Source of the DNA: CAZVEE01 sp964625525
GTDB lineage: Bacteria; Pseudomonadota; Alphaproteobacteria; JAJFIK01
Assembly (NCBI GenBank): GCA_964625525.1
Contig: CAZVEE010000024.1
Span: 1-43,836 of the forward strand
DNA: 43,836 nucleotides
Direction: 5' to 3'
In this document: piece by piece, positions 24,662-33,025 of the stretch
How positions within the stretch are numbered: position 1 is the stretch's first letter
How the letters are laid out: each line of letters opens with the position of its first letter
Made by a program: the position numbers and the translations under genes
The notes under the pieces: model-generated
Told to the model about the DNA's origin: nothing
Database searches by the model: none
What the model saw: the letters and a program-made list of their open reading frames with translations, nothing else

Positions 24662-25834
24662 ATGCAGATCGGTCCTAATCCTGGCCCTCGCCGCCAAACC
24701 CAGATTTATCTTCACGGTGCCGCTGGCGAGCTGCCGGCGCTGCCCGTGGACATGGACGCTCTGGAGGCTCGCGCCCGGGCCGTGCTGAGCCCGGAGGCCT
24801 ATGCCTATATCGCCTGCGGGGCCGGGCGGGAGACCACGGTGGCCCGCAATCGTGAGGCCTTCGGCCGCTGGCGCCTGGTGCCGCGCATGCTGTGCGACGT
24901 GTCACAACGGGATGCGACCACGCGTCTGTTCGATATGACCTTGCCAGCGCCGCTTCTCCTGGCGCCCATCGGTGTGCAGGAACTGGCCCATCCCGAGGCG
25001 GACCTGGCCACAGCCCGCGCGGCTGCCTCACTCGGTGTACCGATGATCTTCTCCAATCAGGCGTCCGTGCCCATGGAGCGCTGCGCGGAGGTAATGGGCG
25101 ACGCGCCCCGCCTGTTCCAGCTCTACTGGGGCAAGAATCGGGATGTGGTGGCAAGCCTTGTGTCCCGGGCCGAGGCCTGCGGCTGTTCGGCCATTGTGGT
25201 GACGCTCGACACCACCATTCTCGGCTGGCGCACACAGGACCTGGATCTGGCCTACTTGCCATTTCTGCGTGGTATGGGAATCGCCCAATACACATCTGAT
25301 CCGGCGTTTCGTGCAACCCTGCCAGTGCCGCCGGAAGAGGACATGCGCCCGGCGGTTGAACAGTTCGTGAGCACCTATTCCAATCCGGCTCTGACCTGGA
25401 GCGATCTGGCCTTCTTGCGCGAACACACGCGCCTGCCCATCCTGCTCAAAGGCCTTCAGCATGCCGATGATGCGGCTCGCGCCCTTGACCATGGCATGGA
25501 CGGGATCGTGGTCTCTAACCATGGCGGGCGCCAGGTGGACGGTGCGATTGGCGCGGTGGAGGCCCTGGCGCCGGTCGCCGAGCGGGTGGCCGGCCGGGTG
25601 CCGATCCTGTTCGATAGCGGCCTTCGCGGTGGCGCGGACATGGTGAAGGCTCTAGCGCTCGGTGCCACCGCCGCGTGTCTCGGCCGCCCTTACATCTACG
25701 GTCTCGCGGTCGCCGGAGAAGAGGGGGTGCGCGAGGTCGTGACGAACATGCTTGCGGACTTCGATCTGACCCTCGGTCTTTTAGGGTGCCGAACACCGCA
25801 GGAAATTAACCTTGAGACGGTAGAGGAAAGATGA
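24662..25834 (+). CDS. FMN-dependent alpha-hydroxy-acid oxidase, lactate 2-monooxygenase-like
   Basis: This 390-residue flavoprotein belongs to the lactate/glycolate oxidase family. It shows APIGVQELAHPEADLATARAA, the FMN-site block VVTLDTTILGWRTQDLDLAYLPFLRG, LLKG with Lys263, and SNHGGRQVDG with catalytic His287 and Arg290. The stretch around GWRTQDLDLAYLPFLRG resembles actinobacterial lactate 2-monooxygenases more than membrane-linked LldD. GGAG lies 7 bases before ATG 24662; the open frame upstream lies within the acylase gene. It is probably cotranscribed with the acylase, so its substrate may be a 2-hydroxy acid freed by that enzyme (inference). Confidence 0.88.
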   Translation: MQIGPNPGPRRQTQIYLHGAAGELPALPVDMDALEARARAVLSPEAYAYIACGAGRETTVARNREAFGRWRLVPRMLCDVSQRDATTRLFDMTLPAPLLLAPIGVQELAHPEADLATARAAASLGVPMIFSNQASVPMERCAEVMGDAPRLFQLYWGKNRDVVASLVSRAEACGCSAIVVTLDTTILGWRTQDLDLAYLPFLRGMGIAQYTSDPAFRATLPVPPEEDMRPAVEQFVSTYSNPALTWSDLAFLREHTRLPILLKGLQHADDAARALDHGMDGIVVSNHGGRQVDGAIGAVEALAPVAERVAGRVPILFDSGLRGGADMVKALALGATAACLGRPYIYGLAVAGEEGVREVVTNMLADFDLTLGLLGCRTPQEINLETVEER

Positions 25835-25988
25835 GCGTGCCTTCATTGAGGCGCGTGCCGCGGGTATGGGGCGGTGAAAGTGTCACAAAACTGGACAGCG
25901 GATCAGAATAGTACTCTATTTGCTGTCAGGCGCGGCCTGGACGTGGGAGACAGGCCTGATGGGAAAACAAAAAACGGGGAGACGGACA

Positions 25989-28409
25989 ATGGCCCAGGCA
26001 AATCGCACACGGGGGACAGCAAGTCTTCTGAAGACTGGCCTCTTGGCGGGGGCGGCATTTGTGCTTGGCGCGGGACCGGCGTTGGCGCAAGAGGCTGCCA
26101 ACGGAAGTGAGACCATCGTGGTGACCGCCACCAAGCGTGAGCAGTCACTCCAAGATGTTCCCATCTCCATCACCGTGTTCTCTGCGCAGGACATCGAACA
26201 GTCGCGCATCGAGAGCTTTAGTGACTACGCCTTGCGCTCGCCCAATGTGGGCTTTTCCAGCCCCGGCGGCGACCGCTCCGATGTGCGTTTCTCCATTCGC
26301 GGCGTTGGGCCCATCTCGCGTGGTGGCGCGGGCAATTCGGTCGGTGTCTATCTGGACGAGTTCAACATCGCGCCGAACATTCTCGCGCGCACCGTCGACA
26401 CTCAACTTCAGGACGCTGCTCAGATCGAAATTCTGCGGGGGCCACAAGGCACGTTTTTCGGTCGCAACACGGTGGGGGGTGCGGTCAGCATCACGACCAT
26501 CAAGCCCGATTTCGACGCCATTTCTGGTGAGGTGAGAGCGGAGTATTCGAGCTTTGACACTTATGCCATCGAAGGCTCGGTGAATGTTCCGCTGACCGAT
26601 ACCCTGGCGGTGCGCGCGCTTGCCTACTACGACGAAAGCGACGGGTTCCTGGAGCAGGACGGCCCCTTCGAGGACGCAAACGCCACCGAAAACTACGGCT
26701 TCCGCGTCGCTGGCCGCTGGCAGCCTACCGAGGCGACCACGGTGGACCTGTCTGCGTTCTATTCCAATCAGCAGCAGGAACTGCCCAATTTTGTGCCCAC
26801 CGGCTTTAACAGCGAGGGCGTGCAGCTGCTGGAGGATCTGATCAGCGGTGCTGTCGGTGCGCCCTTCACGGTGAGCGATATTGCCGGCCTGATCGGGGCG
26901 GCCGATCCGCTGGCGGACGGAACGTTCCCGGACAATGAGCGGACGATGAACACCGATATCGGCCGCCCGAGCGAGAATGAAACCATCACGCTCATTGCCC
27001 GGGTCGAGCATGATTTCGATTTCGCGACCCTGACCGTGGTCGGCGGTTACATTGATAACCAATATGAACTGTCCGGCGAGGGGGATTACACCGCCAATCC
27101 CAGTTTCACCGTGGGTCGGGAAACCGAACTGGAAGCCTATAGCCTTGAGGCGCGCCTGAGCGGGGAAACGGACGACTTCACCTGGCTTGCCGGTGTCTTT
27201 TACGGGCATGACGAGGTGGAGCAGTTCCAGACCACCACCCATTTGGCGTCCGATCCGTTCGTGTCCGTCCCGTTACCGGGCGTGGGCCTCAGCGCCTATG
27301 ATCTGGCCTTTTTCTGCATCGGCGGCTTGTCTGGCTTGCCGGGGTGTCCGGATGGCTTCTCCGCGCCCGGCTTCGCGCCGTTCATTCCGGGCGTGAACAC
27401 CAATGTGGGCTTGTGGGAAAATGTACGCTTTGGCTCCGAAGTGGAGTCTTTCGCCTTCTTCTTCGACGGCTCCTACGACATCACCGACCGCTTCGATGTG
27501 AGCTTCGGCGGCCGAGTCACGGTGGAAGATGTGAGTGGCTTCCGCGTCGAAGGGCCGTTGACGGATGTGTTCGCGCCGCGGGTGAGCAATCCGGGGTCTT
27601 CGGAGTCGTTCACCGACTTCTCACCACGCCTGGCACTCACTTATGCGGTGACGGATGACCTGACCACCTATGTCACCGCCTCTCGCGGCTTCCGGTCCGG
27701 TGGCGCCAATCCGGTCCCCGATGATCCGGACACCTCTGAAGATGAAGGGACGTTTGAACAGGAAAGCATCTGGAACTACGAGGTCGGGGCGAAAGGGGTC
27801 TGGTTCAACGGTGCCTTGCGCGCCAGCATCGCCGCCTTCTACATGGACTGGGAGGACATTCAGATCCGCGCCCAGGATCCCATCACGCAGCGCCAGATCA
27901 TTCAGAACGCGTCCAGCGCCACCAACAAGGGTATCGAGATCGAACTGGGCGTGCAGCCCGTTGATGGGCTCGACCTGGTCTTCACCTATGGCTATCTCGA
28001 CTCCGAATTCGGAGATTTCCAAGATGCCCGCACACTGGACGGCGCAACCATCGACGCCACTGGCAACGACCTGCCCAACTCGCCCGACAACACCTTCTCG
28101 TTTGTCGGCCGCTATGAACAGCCGATCTACGGGTCACTGCTCGGTTTCGTGCAGGCGGAATATACGTATATTGATGAGATTCAGGAGGATATCGCGGCGA
28201 ATGAGCGGCGCCTGAACGACGCCTACGAACTCGTCAATTTCCGCGTTGGCGTTGATCACGAGCATTATGCTGTGTACGGGTTCGTGGAAAATGCCTTCGA
28301 CGAATCCTACCGTTTCGGCACTCAGAATCTCGAAACCTTCCTCAGTGGCGCCCAGGCGACAGTGGGCGAGGGCCGACGCTACGGCGTGGAAGTGATCGGC
28401 CGGTTCTGA
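25989..28409 (+). CDS. TonB-dependent outer-membrane receptor 2
   Basis: The product is 806 residues. ATG 25989 is preceded by GGGGAGACGGA; the upstream ATG 25959 lacks a good site. The signal peptide ends GAGPALA|QEA and is followed by the TonB box ETIVVTATKRE, then a plug (DIEQSRIESFSDYALRSPNVGF, RFSIRGVGPISRGG, RGPQGTFFGRNTVGGAVSI) and a barrel ending YGVEVIGRF. It lies 154 bases downstream of the acylase-flavoenzyme pair on the same strand and is closed by a strong hairpin, so it probably imports the substrate those enzymes process. It is only distantly like receptor 1 outside the conserved plug motifs. Confidence 0.94.
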   Translation: MAQANRTRGTASLLKTGLLAGAAFVLGAGPALAQEAANGSETIVVTATKREQSLQDVPISITVFSAQDIEQSRIESFSDYALRSPNVGFSSPGGDRSDVRFSIRGVGPISRGGAGNSVGVYLDEFNIAPNILARTVDTQLQDAAQIEILRGPQGTFFGRNTVGGAVSITTIKPDFDAISGEVRAEYSSFDTYAIEGSVNVPLTDTLAVRALAYYDESDGFLEQDGPFEDANATENYGFRVAGRWQPTEATTVDLSAFYSNQQQELPNFVPTGFNSEGVQLLEDLISGAVGAPFTVSDIAGLIGAADPLADGTFPDNERTMNTDIGRPSENETITLIARVEHDFDFATLTVVGGYIDNQYELSGEGDYTANPSFTVGRETELEAYSLEARLSGETDDFTWLAGVFYGHDEVEQFQTTTHLASDPFVSVPLPGVGLSAYDLAFFCIGGLSGLPGCPDGFSAPGFAPFIPGVNTNVGLWENVRFGSEVESFAFFFDGSYDITDRFDVSFGGRVTVEDVSGFRVEGPLTDVFAPRVSNPGSSESFTDFSPRLALTYAVTDDLTTYVTASRGFRSGGANPVPDDPDTSEDEGTFEQESIWNYEVGAKGVWFNGALRASIAAFYMDWEDIQIRAQDPITQRQIIQNASSATNKGIEIELGVQPVDGLDLVFTYGYLDSEFGDFQDARTLDGATIDATGNDLPNSPDNTFSFVGRYEQPIYGSLLGFVQAEYTYIDEIQEDIAANERRLNDAYELVNFRVGVDHEHYAVYGFVENAFDESYRFGTQNLETFLSGAQATVGEGRRYGVEVIGRF

Positions 28410-28429
28410 GGCGAATGCCAAGGTCGGAT

Positions 28430-28457
28430 ACGGGCGGCATGGGACCATGCCGCCCGT
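28430..28457 (+). terminator. Strong hairpin terminator after receptor 2
   Basis: ACGGGCGGCATGG (28430-28442) is perfectly complementary to CCATGCCGCCCGT (28445-28457), giving a 12-pair GC-rich stem with a 4-base loop. It begins 20 bases after the receptor stop. Only a weak T-containing tail follows. Confidence 0.65.
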
Positions 28458-28463
28458 TGGTCT

Positions 28464-28570
28464 CTAAAGCGCTTTCAGGAAAAGTGTGTGCGGTTTTCCG
28501 CCCGGAAAGCGCACTCAACCAAAGACTGAGAGCCGTTTCCATGATCTGGGTTTCACTGAAACGGCTCTAG
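28464..28570. repeat. Intergenic repeat element, complete copy (two hairpins)
   Basis: The first 63 bases (28464-28526) match 43774-43836 at 59 positions. They fold as GCGCTTTC 28469-28476 with GAAAGCGC 28505-28512, plus an inner GGAAAA 28478-28483 with TTTTCC 28494-28499. A second hairpin follows: AGAGCCGTTTC 28529-28539 with GAAACGGCTCT 28558-28568. The element is bounded by CTAAAG and CTCTAGAG-like ends. Similar palindromic intergenic repeats are widespread in Alphaproteobacteria. Its right end supplies the stop codon of the minus-strand gene that ends at 28567. Confidence 0.8.
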
Positions 28571-29754
28571 AGTGCATATTTTTGCGCAATGGCGCAGTTG
28601 AAGAGCACCGCCCGGTCGTTTGGCCCAATGCGCCCCTCCCGCAATGATTGTTCGTAAGCGGCGTAAGTGGCGGCCCCTTCAGGACACATGAGCAGGCCGT
28701 CTTGGGCGGCCGTCACCCGGCGTGCTTCGAGAATGCTCTCGTCACTGACGGCGATCGCAAAGCCCTCGCTCTCGCGCACGGCTTTTAGAATCAAGCGATC
28801 ACCAATGGCAGACGGCACGCGAATGCCCGCTGCTAGCGTTTGCGCATTCTCCCAGCGGTCGGCTTTCTCCGCCCCCGTCTCAAAGGCGCGCACCATGGGC
28901 GCGCAACCTTCCGCCTGGACCGCCACCATGCGTGGTTTGACGCCGCTGATGAGGCCAACGGCCTCCAGCTCACCAAAGGCTTTCCACATGCCGATCAGGC
29001 CCGTGCCCCCGCCGGTGGGGTAGAAGATGACATCCGGCAGCGTCCAGCCCAGCTGCTCCGCCAGCTCCAGCCCCATGGTCTTTTTGCCCTCAATGCGATA
29101 AGGCTCACGCAGGGTGGCCATGGGAAAAGCGCCTGTGCGCGCCGCCTCCGCCGCGGCCAGCTTGCCGCAATCGTCGATATAGCCGTCGATGCGATGGACC
29201 TGAACCCCGTGGATCTCCGTCTCCTGAATATTGATCTCCGGCGTATCGGCGGGGCAGTAGACACTCGCCCCCATGCCCGCCCGCACGCAATAGGCCGCCA
29301 GTGCCGCACCTGCATTGCCGTTGGTGGGGAGAACGGCGGCATCCACGCCGAAGCCTTTGGCCATGGACACCGCCATCGCCAACCCCCGCGCCTTGAACGA
29401 GCCGGTGGGCAGGCGCCCCTCATCTTTGACGGCAAGCCAGCGTCCGCCTGCGCGGGCCGCCGAATGGGGCAGGGGCAAGAGCGGCGTGACCGGTTCTCCT
29501 AAGCTCACCACATCGCTCGCCCGGCGCACGGGCAGGAGTTCGCGGTACCGCCACAGGTCGCCCGCCCGGGTTGCCAAGGCTGTGCGCGTCATGCGCGCCC
29601 GCACCGCCTCCAGATCATAGCGCACCAGCAGCGGCGCCCCGGCGGCGGACAGGCCCGCGAGTTGGTCTCCCGGCTGTGTTTCACCGGTGGCGGAGCATTC
29701 CAGATGGCTGACGAGGGACGGGCACGTGTCATACAAGGTGAACGGCGGGGACAT
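28567..29754 (-). CDS. Threonine synthase-like PLP enzyme
   Basis: This 395-residue fold-type II PLP enzyme has the threonine-synthase order: RELLPVRRASDVVSLGEPVTPLLPL, then PTGSFKARG with PLP lysine Lys121, PTNGNAGAALAAYC, and the phosphate loop PTGGGTGLIGMWKA. At the N-terminus, where this class of threonine synthases often carries a zinc ribbon, only Cys20 remains (LECSATGE, LSAAGAPLLVRYDLE). Threonine synthase makes threonine from O-phosphohomoserine. With no thrA or thrB nearby and catabolic neighbours, it may be a paralogue acting as a lyase or dehydratase. AGGAG lies 7 bases upstream of ATG 29754. Its stop codon lies in the adjacent repeat. Confidence 0.82.
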   Translation of the reverse strand: MSPPFTLYDTCPSLVSHLECSATGETQPGDQLAGLSAAGAPLLVRYDLEAVRARMTRTALATRAGDLWRYRELLPVRRASDVVSLGEPVTPLLPLPHSAARAGGRWLAVKDEGRLPTGSFKARGLAMAVSMAKGFGVDAAVLPTNGNAGAALAAYCVRAGMGASVYCPADTPEINIQETEIHGVQVHRIDGYIDDCGKLAAAEAARTGAFPMATLREPYRIEGKKTMGLELAEQLGWTLPDVIFYPTGGGTGLIGMWKAFGELEAVGLISGVKPRMVAVQAEGCAPMVRAFETGAEKADRWENAQTLAAGIRVPSAIGDRLILKAVRESEGFAIAVSDESILEARRVTAAQDGLLMCPEGAATYAAYEQSLREGRIGPNDRAVLFNCAIAQKYAL

Positions 29755-29838
29755 AAAACGCTCCTGGAACGGTGAATCTGAGGGGCAACTGTGGCATACT
29801 CATGCTTTGGGGTCACGATCCAGCACAGGCGGTTTTTC

Positions 29839-31296
29839 ATGACACAGTCCGGCGCGCTTTATCATCCGTATGCCTATATCAATGGTACCTGGCGCGAGGC
29901 GCAGAGCGGTGCCCGCTTTCATGTGGAGGATCCCGCGCGCGGCCGGGTGATTACAGGTGTTGCCGATTGTGGCGCGGTGGATGCGCGGGCGGCGATTGAG
30001 GCTGCCGCCGCCGCGTTTCCCGCTTGGCGCGCGGAAGTGGCGGGCACGCGGGCGGCGATCCTGCGCCGCTGGCATGATCTCATGGTGGCCGAGATCGATG
30101 ACCTGGCCGGTCTTGTGAGTTTGGAAAACGGCAAACCGCTTGCCGAGGCGCGCGGCGAGATCGCCTATGGCGCCTCTTATCTGGACTGGTTCGCGGGCGA
30201 AGCGGTGCGCGCCTATGGCGAGGTCATTCCCTCCGCCTCGCCGCGGAATCGGGTCCTCGCCCTGCGCCAGCCTGTGGGCGTGGTGGCGGCGATTACGCCG
30301 TGGAATTTTCCCAATGCCATGTTGATGCGCAAGGCGGCGGCGGCGCTGGCGGCTGGTTGCACCCTTGTGTCCAAACCGGCGGAAGACACGCCGCTCTCGG
30401 CGCTCGCCATCGCCCGGCTTGCAGAGCAGGCGGGCGTGCCCGCAGGCGTGTTCAATGTGGTGCCCACCTCTGACCCGGCGGCCGTCGGTGGTGAGCTGAC
30501 CCGCCATCCGCTGGTGCGTAAGGTCTCTTTCACCGGTTCTACGGAAGTCGGACGATTGCTGCTCGAACAATCCGCTGGCACCGTAAAGCGAGTGTCTATG
30601 GAATTGGGGGGCAATGCCCCGTTCATCGTCTTCGATGACACGGATGTCGAGGCGGCGCTGGACGGGGCCATGGCCTCGAAGTATCGCAATGCTGGCCAGA
30701 CCTGTGTTTGTGCCAACCGGTTCTTTGTGCAGCGTGGTTTGCATGATGCGTTTCTGCGCGGCCTGGCCGAGCGGACCCGAGCGCTCACGGTGGCGCCGGG
30801 GGACAGTGCTGGTGCGCAGATCGGCCCGCTGATCAATGCGGATGGCCTGGCGAAAGTGGAGCGGTTGCTGTCTGAGGCACGTGGGGCCGGTGCTGCGGTG
30901 CTCACCGGCGGCACGCGCCACAGCCTGGGTGGTCTCTTCTTCGAACCCACGGTCGTAGCCGGTGTGACGCCGGAGATGAGCATTGCACGGGAGGAGATCT
31001 TTGGCCCCGTGGCCACCGTGATCAGCTTCGACACGGAGGAGGACGCGGTGCGCCTGGCCAACGACACGATCTTCGGCCTTGCCGCGTATCTGTACACGGC
31101 TGATCTTGGCCGGGCCTGGCGCATGAGCGAGGCGCTTGATTACGGCATGGTGGCGGTCAACGAAGGTATTCTGTCCAATGCCGCCGCGCCTTTCGGCGGC
31201 ATCAAACAATCGGGCATGGGCCGGGAGGGATCCCTCCACGGCCTGGATGATTACCTGGATATCAAATATGTGCTGATGGGCGGATTATCCGCATAA
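29839..31296 (+). CDS. gabD: NAD(P)+-dependent succinate-semialdehyde dehydrogenase
   Basis: This 485-residue aldehyde dehydrogenase aligns closely with E. coli GabD: GKPLAEARGEIAYGASYLDWFA, AITPWNFPNAMLMRKAAAALAAGC, SFTGSTEVGR, MELGGNAPFIVFDDTD with Glu255, and NAGQTCVCANRF with catalytic Cys289 and the neighbouring Cys291. It oxidises succinate semialdehyde to succinate in GABA breakdown. AGGCGG lies upstream of ATG 29839; GTG 29791 is a weaker alternative. No GABA aminotransferase adjoins it. It is divergent from the threonine synthase-like gene (84-base gap) and converges on ald. The stop codon lies inside a small hairpin. Confidence 0.92.
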   Translation: MTQSGALYHPYAYINGTWREAQSGARFHVEDPARGRVITGVADCGAVDARAAIEAAAAAFPAWRAEVAGTRAAILRRWHDLMVAEIDDLAGLVSLENGKPLAEARGEIAYGASYLDWFAGEAVRAYGEVIPSASPRNRVLALRQPVGVVAAITPWNFPNAMLMRKAAAALAAGCTLVSKPAEDTPLSALAIARLAEQAGVPAGVFNVVPTSDPAAVGGELTRHPLVRKVSFTGSTEVGRLLLEQSAGTVKRVSMELGGNAPFIVFDDTDVEAALDGAMASKYRNAGQTCVCANRFFVQRGLHDAFLRGLAERTRALTVAPGDSAGAQIGPLINADGLAKVERLLSEARGAGAAVLTGGTRHSLGGLFFEPTVVAGVTPEMSIAREEIFGPVATVISFDTEEDAVRLANDTIFGLAAYLYTADLGRAWRMSEALDYGMVAVNEGILSNAAAPFGGIKQSGMGREGSLHGLDDYLDIKYVLMGGLSA

Positions 31297-31299
31297 TCC
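31282..31299. terminator. Hairpin between convergent gabD and ald
   Basis: GGATTAT 31282-31288 and ATAATCC 31293-31299 form a perfect 7-pair stem with a 4-base loop. The gabD stop codon (31294-31296) is within the right arm. The gap between the convergent genes is only 21 bases, so this could be a weak two-way terminator. Confidence 0.4.
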
Positions 31300-31317
31300 A
31301 CTTTCCGCATAACGCTC

Positions 31318-32424
31318 TTATTGGGCCCGCTCTTCAACAATGCCGTCCAGGGCCTTCTTGACGGCCGGATGCATCAGCCGGCCCTGATGGACATTCAGGC
31401 CGGCGGCCAGATGCACGTTGCCGCTCATGGCCCGCTCCGCGCCATTGTTTGCCAGCGAGAGCACATAGGGCAGGGTGGCGTTGTTCAGCGCCTGGGTCGA
31501 GGTCTTGGGCACGGCGCCCGGCATGTTGGTGACGCAGTAATGCACCACGCCTTCCTCAATGTAAGTGGGGTCATCATGGGAGGTGGGGCGGCTCGTCTCA
31601 AAACAACCGCCCTGGTCGATGGCGATGTCCACCATCACCGTGCCCCGGCGCATGCCGGCTACAAGCTCCCGCGTCACCAGCTTCGGTGCCGCCGCACCAG
31701 GGATGAGCACCGCGCCCACCACCAGATCTGCCGCCAGCACCGCCTCTTCCAGAGTTTCGGCCGTGGCGTAGATCACATCGGCGCTGGCACCAAACAGGTC
31801 GTTCAGTTCCCGCATGCGCGCGGGCGATTTCTCCAGCACGGTCACATTGGCGCCAAGACCCACGGCCATCTTGGCGGCATTGGTGCCTGCCACGCCGCCG
31901 CCGATGATGGTCACCCGGCCCGGCGCCACGCCCGGCACACCACCGAGCAGCACACCTGTGCCGCCCCCGGATTGTTCCAGATAATGCGCACCCACCTGCA
32001 CCGACATGCGTCCGGCCACTTCGCTCATGGGCGTGAGCAGGGGCAGCATGCGGTTATCATCCGTCACCGTTTCATAGGCGATGGCTGTGACGCCACTGTC
32101 GATCAGTGCTTGGGTCTGGTCTGGGTCCGGCGCCAGATGCAGAAAGGTGAACAGGGTCTGCCCTTTGCGCAATTGGCGACATTCGGACAGTTGCGGTTCC
32201 TTGACCTTGATCACCAGATCGGCGCGGGAGAACACATCGCCGGCCGTGCTGACCATCTCCGCGCCCACCGCCATGTATTGTTCGTCGTCATAGCCTGCAC
32301 CAGTGCCCGCGCCGACCTCCACGATCACGCGGTGGCCGGCTGCCGTGAGTTCGCGCACGCTGCCGGGCATTAAGCCAACCCGATATTCGTGATTCTTGAT
32401 TTCCTTGGGGACCCCGACCAGCAT
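31318..32424 (-). CDS. ald: Alanine dehydrogenase
   Basis: This 368-residue enzyme reversibly deaminates L-alanine to pyruvate and ammonia with NAD+. It has the typical start MLVGVPKEIKNHEYRVGL, KVKEPQ, the YETV region, the dinucleotide-binding loop IIGGGVAGTNAAKMAVGLGA, and VAIDQGG-like VDIAIDQGGCFETSRPTSH near the C-terminus. GAGGAG lies just upstream of ATG 32424. It is divergent from an Lrp/AsnC regulator across 136 bases, an arrangement seen in many Proteobacteria in which the regulator controls ald in response to alanine. Confidence 0.96.
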   Translation of the reverse strand: MLVGVPKEIKNHEYRVGLMPGSVRELTAAGHRVIVEVGAGTGAGYDDEQYMAVGAEMVSTAGDVFSRADLVIKVKEPQLSECRQLRKGQTLFTFLHLAPDPDQTQALIDSGVTAIAYETVTDDNRMLPLLTPMSEVAGRMSVQVGAHYLEQSGGGTGVLLGGVPGVAPGRVTIIGGGVAGTNAAKMAVGLGANVTVLEKSPARMRELNDLFGASADVIYATAETLEEAVLAADLVVGAVLIPGAAAPKLVTRELVAGMRRGTVMVDIAIDQGGCFETSRPTSHDDPTYIEEGVVHYCVTNMPGAVPKTSTQALNNATLPYVLSLANNGAERAMSGNVHLAAGLNVHQGRLMHPAVKKALDGIVEERAQ

Positions 32425-32560
32425 GGCGCTCTCCTCTTCGTTGCGATGTGCCCATGATGGCCCGTTTGCCGCGCAAGGACAGTGCGAATTGCGAGTCTCT
32501 GATCACGTTTTTCGGATAATCTTCTCATCTGACGCAGTTAATTCAGAGGAATGACGTGAG

Positions 32561-33022
32561 ATGCGCTTGGACACCGTCGATCATACGATTCTGCGGGTGC
32601 TTCAGCGAGAGGGCCGTATCTCCAATGCCGATCTGGCGCAACGGGTGCGTCTGTCCGCTTCCGCGTGTCACCGGCGAGTGCGTCTGTTGGAGGCGGCGGG
32701 CGTCATTCAGGGATATGTGGCGCTATTGAGCGAGGCGGCGTCCAACCGCCCGCAGACCGTCTTTGTCCAGATCACGCTGACGAGCCAAGAGGGGCGTGAC
32801 TTGGAACGCTTCGAGGCGGATGTGCTGGCGGCACCGGAAGTCATGGAATGCTATCTCATGACCGGAGACGCGGATTACATGGTGCGTGTGGTGGTGCGCG
32901 ATGCGGCCGATTACGAACGGCTGCACCGGGAAGTGCTCACGCGTCTGCACGCCGTAGACCGCATCAAGTCGAGCTTTGCGCTGCGCACGGTGCGCAAGAA
33001 AACCGACTTGCCGCTCGATTGA
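32561..33022 (+). CDS. Lrp/AsnC-family regulator, probable activator of ald
   Basis: This 153-residue protein has an N-terminal winged helix-turn-helix (LDTVDHTILRVLQREGRISNADLAQRVRLSASACHRRVRLLEAAGVI) and a C-terminal RAM ligand-binding domain (MECYLMTGDADYMVRVVVRDAADYERL). GAGGA lies upstream of ATG 32561. It is divergent from ald, and the 136-base interval contains AT-rich stretches near 32508-32545 that could hold its binding sites, though no clear repeat stands out. It ends 3 bases from the convergent cyclophilin gene. Confidence 0.92.
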   Translation: MRLDTVDHTILRVLQREGRISNADLAQRVRLSASACHRRVRLLEAAGVIQGYVALLSEAASNRPQTVFVQITLTSQEGRDLERFEADVLAAPEVMECYLMTGDADYMVRVVVRDAADYERLHREVLTRLHAVDRIKSSFALRTVRKKTDLPLD

Positions 33023-33025
33023 TCC

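Noticed and set aside
25894..25927. GACAGC and GCTGTC inverted repeat upstream of receptor 2
   Set aside because: Only six pairs with a 22-base gap; expected by chance, so not listed as a feature.
29800..31239. Minus-strand open frame of 479 residues
   Set aside because: It is the complement of gabD, whose frame aligns throughout with GabD; the antisense product has no recognisable motifs.
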